Origin: RPQK01 sp041946865 | Lineage (GTDB): Bacteria; Acidobacteriota; UBA6911; RPQK01 | Assembly: GCA_041946865.1 (NCBI GenBank) | Contig: JBHGBF010000204.1 | Location: 1 to 18,892 of the forward strand | DNA: 18,892 nt | Direction of reading: 5' to 3' | Shown here: one piece after another, positions 15,616 through 18,892 of the stretch | Position numbering within the stretch: the stretch's first letter is position 1 | How the letters are laid out: each line of letters begins with the position of its first letter | Program-made: the position numbers and the translations under genes | The notes under the pieces: model-generated | Database searches by the model: none | What the model was told of the DNA's origin: nothing | What the model saw: only the letters and a program-made list of their open reading frames with translations

Positions 15616-15765
15616 GAGATCCCACAAAGCCGCAGCGCTTTCCAGCAAAGCGTCAGCGGACGGGGAGCGCGTCGGGTGCGTCCGGAAGCGAGATCGATTC
15701 GTACTGAAAGCAGGCACCCGACGCGCTCCGCAAAAGACGCTCCGCTTGCGGCTCTGCGGGATCTC
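15616..15765. repeat. Long nested inverted repeat downstream of hslVU-lipoprotein run
   Basis: Outer arms 15616-15634 and 15747-15765 pair at 17 of 19 positions (GAGATCCC..AGCCGCA). Inner arms 15664-15679 and 15714-15729 pair perfectly over 16 bases (GGAGCGCGTCGGGTGC and its complement). AGCGTC (15649-15654) and GACGCT (15736-15741) also pair between them. The loop at 15680-15713 is unpaired. The structure begins 15 bases 3' of the lipoprotein stop codon and could act as terminator or 3' stabiliser, or be a mobile palindromic element. It shares no arms with the repeats at 40-184 and 3000-3110. Confidence 0.8.
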
Positions 15766-15780
15766 GGAGTTCAGCCGGCC

Positions 15781-16806
15781 TTACCCCCCTCGTTCCACCC
15801 GTACCGGTTCGGATTTTTCGCCTTCGTTGTCCTTCTGGTCGACGGAAGAAACCTGGTAATAAAGAACGGTGTCCCCCGACGGGGGCGCCTGGTCCACAAA
15901 ACCGTTCTCGGTTACCAGGTCGGCGATCTTCTCGATTTGCCCGGGGGCCGGGCCCCGATAGATTCGGTAGCCTTTGAGGTCCTTGGCGTCAGGCGGTCGC
16001 CAAACCAGTTGCACTTCCCCTTCGCTGAAGAGCCCGACGAGTCCAGCCGGCGGCGGCGGGCCAAACGTATCAAGCGGCGTGATCGAGACTTCCGGGCTTG
16101 GTTCGCTCAGAACCAGTGGGTTATCCGCCTGCCCGACGGCCTGAACGCGGTAGGTCCTTGCAACGCCCCACGCAAAATCCCGGTCTTCGAACCGGGGAAC
16201 TGAGACCATCTGGCGACCGTTGACAAGATAGCCGACCACGTGAGCCGGCTGGCCGGCGACATCCAGGCGGGGCGAGGCCCAGGTCACAATCAGTCGATCG
16301 GCAGCCGGTTGAACCTTCACGTTGGTCGGAGGTTCTGGTGGAGGTTGCAAGGCCATCGCCCGGGTGTTCGAAAAGGCAGAGAGACGATTCTGATCGTTGA
16401 CGTAACGAATGGCGTACTGGCAATCGGGCCGGGCGGCGGTATCGACAAAGGCGTACAGGCCGGGCGCTTCCGTCTTCAGGTCCGTCACTTCCACCCGATT
16501 CTGTGCAGCCGTGTCAGAGCTCCAGGGGGTCGCCGGCCCGCACTGTTTGTGGATCAACACCGCCTTTATGTCAGGCGAGGGAACCGGGAAAAGAAGCTTG
16601 ACGCTCCCGCCCGTTTGAATCAGGCGCAGCTCCTGCGTTGCTTCAGGGACGCGCACGATCGGGGGGAGCGGCGGGGCAATTTTGGCGCAGGAATCAAGAA
16701 GCAACAGGCAGAGCGCAACGAGGCAGAAACCGTGGGAGCGCGACCGTCCTGCCTGCCCTGGGGCGCCTGCCCACCCAGCGATCACTGGTAGCGGTGATTC
16801 GTGCAT
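15781..16806 (-). CDS. Fibronectin type III lipoprotein
   Basis: The 341-residue protein has a hydrophobic stretch ending in a lipobox (LLLLDSC, Cys40), so it is probably a lipid-anchored envelope protein. The N-terminal part before it is long and basic (RSRSHG), so the true start may lie a few codons downstream; a GTG at residue 8 is an option. After a Pro-rich spacer (PPLPPIVRVPE) come beta-sandwich repeats of fibronectin III type: about 55-150 (ending YAIRYVNDQNRLSAFSN), about 155-245 (PPTNVKVQPAADRLIVTWASP to VSITPLD) and about 250-338 (AGLVGLFSEGEVQLVWRPPDAKDLKGYRIYRG to YYQVSSVDQKDNEGEKSEPVRV). These modules usually bind proteins or sugars. Its ATG begins at the base after the hslU stop, so it is co-transcribed with hslVU; no functional link to the protease is known. 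Confidence 0.82.
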   Translation of the reverse strand: MHESPLPVIAGWAGAPGQAGRSRSHGFCLVALCLLLLDSCAKIAPPLPPIVRVPEATQELRLIQTGGSVKLLFPVPSPDIKAVLIHKQCGPATPWSSDTAAQNRVEVTDLKTEAPGLYAFVDTAARPDCQYAIRYVNDQNRLSAFSNTRAMALQPPPEPPTNVKVQPAADRLIVTWASPRLDVAGQPAHVVGYLVNGRQMVSVPRFEDRDFAWGVARTYRVQAVGQADNPLVLSEPSPEVSITPLDTFGPPPPAGLVGLFSEGEVQLVWRPPDAKDLKGYRIYRGPAPGQIEKIADLVTENGFVDQAPPSGDTVLYYQVSSVDQKDNEGEKSEPVRVERGG

Positions 16807-18207
16807 CTACAGAATGTACCGGGACAGGTCCTGATTCCGGATGATTTCTCCGAGCTGCTTTTGAACGTACCGCGAATCAATTACGACTTTCTTCGTCGGC
16901 AGGCTCGAACCTTCAAACGAAACCTCCTCGAGCAGCGCCTCCATGATCGTATGCAGACGCCGGGCCCCGATGTTCTCAGTGGTTTCATTGACGATAGCCG
17001 CAAAGTGGGCGATCTCACGGACGGCGTCCTCGGCAAAATGCAGGTCAATTCCTTCGGTAGCCAGCAGCGACGAATACTGCTTCAGCAAGGCGTTGCGCGG
17101 CTCCTTGAGAATCCTGACGAAGTCCTCCTCAGATAGCGAGTCCATCTCGACCCGAATCGGGAACCGACCCTGCAGCTCGGGGATCAGGTCGGACGGTTTG
17201 GACACGTGGAAAGCCCCGGCCGCAATGAACAGGATGTGGTCGGTTCGGATCATGCCGTACCTGGTGCTGACCGTTGTCCCTTCCACGATGGGGAGGATGT
17301 CGCGCTGCACGCCTTCACGACTGACTTCCGGGCCATGGCCCGACTCGCGACCGGCTATCTTGTCGATCTCATCCAGGAACACGATCCCGGAATCCTCGAC
17401 GCGTTCCACGGCTTCGCGAGCCACTTGCTCCATGTCGATCAGCTTTGACTCCTCTTCCATGACGAGGTAGTCAATCGCCTCATCCACGCGCATCTTGCGC
17501 TTGCGTGTCCGGCTTCCAAAGACGTTCGGGAAGAAGTCCTTGAAGGTGACGTCCATCTCTTCCATCCCCTGCGAACTGATGATTTCGAAGGAGGGGAAGC
17601 CCCGCTCCGGGATCTCGATTTCGACCATGCGGCTGTCCAGTTTGCCGGCCCGCAGCTGCTGGCGCAGTCTCTCGCGGGTCTTCTTGATCTCCTCCAGCTC
17701 CTGAAGGTTCTGTTCCTTGCCGTTGCGCTTTCTCGATCTCTTGTTGTTAGGCAGCAGGAGATCGAGCAGGCGTTCCTCGGCATGTTTCTCGGCTTTTTCC
17801 TCGACCTGGGCGGCCTTCTCCTGGCGCACCATGTCGACCGCAATTTCCATCAGGTCCCGGATCAGAGATTCGACGTCTCTTCCCACGTACCCGACTTCGG
17901 TGAACTTGCTGGCCTCGATTTTGATGAACGGAGAATTCGCCAGACGCGCCAGGCGGCGGGCAATCTCGGTCTTGCCCACACCGGTCGACCCAATCATGAT
18001 GATGTTCTTCGGCTGGACTTCTTCAGCCATTTCGGGGTCAAGTTTTTGGCGTCGGATACGATTCCGCAGCGCAATGGCCACCGCGCGTTTCGCACGGCGT
18101 TGACCGACCACATACTTGTCGAGCTCCTGGACAATCTGCCGGGGGCTCATCTCGTCCAGATTCTGGACGACTTCTTCCGGCTCGTTATTCGTTTGATACA
18201 TCCGCAT
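16807..18207 (-). CDS. hslU: HslU, ATPase subunit of the HslVU protease
   Basis: The 466-residue protein is a complete HslU (ClpY), the AAA+ unfoldase that feeds substrates into HslV. Visible features: IVQELDKYVVGQRRAKRAVAIALRNR at the N-terminus, Walker A GSTGVGKT (73-80; Ser replaces the usual Pro), the pore loop GYVG (106-109), a charged intermediate I domain (about 112-240), Walker B GIVFLDE (274-280), LQGRFPIRVEM with the arginine finger region, sensor-2 GARRLHTIME, and the C-terminal DLSRYIL tail that docks on HslV. It follows hslV by 16 bases and is followed directly by the FnIII lipoprotein. Two in-frame ATGs (18205-18207 and 18199-18201) are possible starts; neither has a strong ribosome site, suggesting coupling to hslV. 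Confidence 0.97.
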   Translation of the reverse strand: MRMYQTNNEPEEVVQNLDEMSPRQIVQELDKYVVGQRRAKRAVAIALRNRIRRQKLDPEMAEEVQPKNIIMIGSTGVGKTEIARRLARLANSPFIKIEASKFTEVGYVGRDVESLIRDLMEIAVDMVRQEKAAQVEEKAEKHAEERLLDLLLPNNKRSRKRNGKEQNLQELEEIKKTRERLRQQLRAGKLDSRMVEIEIPERGFPSFEIISSQGMEEMDVTFKDFFPNVFGSRTRKRKMRVDEAIDYLVMEEESKLIDMEQVAREAVERVEDSGIVFLDEIDKIAGRESGHGPEVSREGVQRDILPIVEGTTVSTRYGMIRTDHILFIAAGAFHVSKPSDLIPELQGRFPIRVEMDSLSEEDFVRILKEPRNALLKQYSSLLATEGIDLHFAEDAVREIAHFAAIVNETTENIGARRLHTIMEALLEEVSFEGSSLPTKKVVIDSRYVQKQLGEIIRNQDLSRYIL

Positions 18208-18223
18208 GGGAAAAAGTTAGACT

Positions 18224-18757
18224 CTACAGCACTTCGATCGTAAGGGCTGAATTCGTATAGATGCAAATCTCGGAGGCAATCTTAAGCGATTCTTCCGCGA
18301 TTTCCCGGGCTGTTTTCTCCGTATGGCGGGCAAGCGCCCGGGCGGCGGCCAGTGCATACGGGCCACCTGAGCCGATGGCTAGAATACCATCATCAGGCTC
18401 CATGATGTCGCCGTCACCCGAGATGAGGAAGGAGGTCTTCTTGTCAGTGACAATCAGCAACGCCTCCAGATGCCTCAAGATCCTGTCGGTTCGCCAATCC
18501 TTGGCCAGCTCCACGGCCGCTCGGGAAAGGTTGCCGTGAGTCTGTTCGAGTTTGCTCTCGAACCGGGCGAAAAGAGAAAACGCATCGGCCGTCGAGCCGG
18601 CGAATCCGGCCAGCACTTTGCCTTCATGCAACCGCCGGATCTTCTTGGCGGTACTTTTGATAACGGTTTCGCCCTGACTGACTTGCCCATCGCCTGCGAC
18701 CGCTACTTCGTTGCCCCTGCGAACCAGTATGATCGTTGTTCCCCGCAGGCCTTTCAT
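18224..18757 (-). CDS. hslV: HslV, threonine peptidase subunit of the HslVU protease
   Basis: The 177-residue protein is a complete HslV (ClpQ), the proteasome-related dodecameric peptidase of the cytoplasm. The catalytic Thr is expected at Thr7, in TTIILVRRG. Counting it as residue 1, the other active-site residues fall where expected: Asp17 (D23, AGDGQVS), Lys33 (K39, STAKKIRRL) and Ser124 (S130, AIGSGGPY). Before Thr7 there are six residues (MKGLRG), so a short propeptide must be removed, unlike proteins where only Met is clipped. It is the first gene of the hslV-hslU-lipoprotein run. No Shine-Dalgarno lies before the ATG (18755-18757); the upstream bases are AT-rich (TATATTATACTTTACC), which might be a -10 region giving a very short leader. 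Confidence 0.96.
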   Translation of the reverse strand: MKGLRGTTIILVRRGNEVAVAGDGQVSQGETVIKSTAKKIRRLHEGKVLAGFAGSTADAFSLFARFESKLEQTHGNLSRAAVELAKDWRTDRILRHLEALLIVTDKKTSFLISGDGDIMEPDDGILAIGSGGPYALAAARALARHTEKTAREIAEESLKIASEICIYTNSALTIEVL

Positions 18758-18763
18758 GGTTGG

Positions 18764-18777
18764 TAAAGTATAATATA
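18764..18777 (-). promoter_or_regulatory. Possible -10 region upstream of hslV
   Basis: On the minus strand TTATATTATACTTT lies 7-20 bases before the hslV ATG, the only AT-rich stretch nearby. If it is a -10 hexamer (TATTAT or TATACT), the mRNA would be leaderless or nearly so, consistent with the missing Shine-Dalgarno. No convincing -35 is seen 17 bases upstream. Confidence 0.3.
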
Positions 18778-18800
18778 AGCTTTCCGGCGTGCGCCACTTG

Positions 18801-18892
18801 CCGGTTGCCTTGCCGGTTACCGGTTGCCGGTTACCGGTTGCCGGTTACCGGTTACCGGTTGCCGGTTACCGGTTACCGGTTACCGGTTGCCG
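18801..18892. repeat. Heptanucleotide CCGGTTR tandem array, running off the window end
   Basis: From 18813 there are eleven uninterrupted 7-base units CCGGTTA or CCGGTTG plus three bases of a twelfth at the window end. The last base of successive units reads A G A G A A G A A A G. One more unit (18801-18807) is separated by a 5-base CCTTG. The array starts about 55 bases upstream of the hslV ATG. The array is open past the window edge, so its full copy number is unknown. Confidence 0.95.

Noticed and set aside
15676..16203. 175-codon plus-strand frame starting in the inverted repeat
   Set aside because: It begins in the hairpin element and continues antisense to the FnIII lipoprotein; no domain is seen.
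18801..18892. CCGGTTR array considered as CRISPR or as coding repeat
   Set aside because: There are no spacers, so it is not CRISPR. All plus-strand frames are open only because the unit has no stop; the minus strand has TAA in the A-type units.

Overview
The window looks like a piece of a GC-rich bacterial chromosome, most likely from an acidobacterium. This is inferred from gene content (hslVU without the usual proteobacterial neighbours, a secreted DUF4832-type glycosidase, PEGA/TPR envelope proteins, a DUF4388 protein) and from abundant dispersed palindromic repeats between genes. No rRNA or other phylogenetic marker is present, so the assignment is tentative. There are no tRNA genes, transposases, phage genes or CRISPR arrays. 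Sixteen protein genes are supported, all of housekeeping or accessory metabolic and envelope type.

Layout. 295-5543 is minus strand: a secreted M14-type zinc carboxypeptidase; a two-gene unit of a membrane-anchored TPR/PEGA protein followed by a secreted TPR protein; and a small exported Gly/Arg- and Tyr/Pro-rich protein. 5656-6654 is a plus-strand TPR protein. 6873-8591 is a minus-strand phosphate unit, in which a PhoU-like DUF47 protein precedes a PiT phosphate permease. 8844-12964 is a tight plus-strand run: a large DUF4388 protein, a TrpF-fold protein without the catalytic cysteine, a DinB-family metal-binding protein and an alkyltransferase-like protein (DNA repair type). 13017-15501 is a minus-strand pair: a secreted choloylglycine/penicillin V acylase-type Ntn hydrolase followed by a secreted TIM-barrel glycosidase-like protein, overlapping by 20 bases. 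15781-18757 is a minus-strand run: hslV, hslU and a fibronectin-III lipoprotein directly abutting hslU.

The most notable content lies between genes. (1) Two copies of a REPIN-like inverted repeat (40-184 and 3000-3110) have conserved arms and unrelated loops, and the first carries a 20-base tandem expansion of its right arm. (2) A 60-base direct repeat (5641-5700 and 8767-8826, 57/60 identical) sits on the 5' end of two unrelated genes and seems to supply a Shine-Dalgarno sequence and N-terminal codons to one of them. (3) A separate ~150-base inverted repeat (15616-15765) lies just 3' of the hslVU-lipoprotein run. (4) A heptanucleotide CCGGTTR tandem array lies upstream of hslV and runs off the window end. 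I see no clear defence, mobile or biosynthetic system. The best leads are the repeat families and the catalytically altered TrpF-like gene in the DUF4388/DinB/alkyltransferase-like run.
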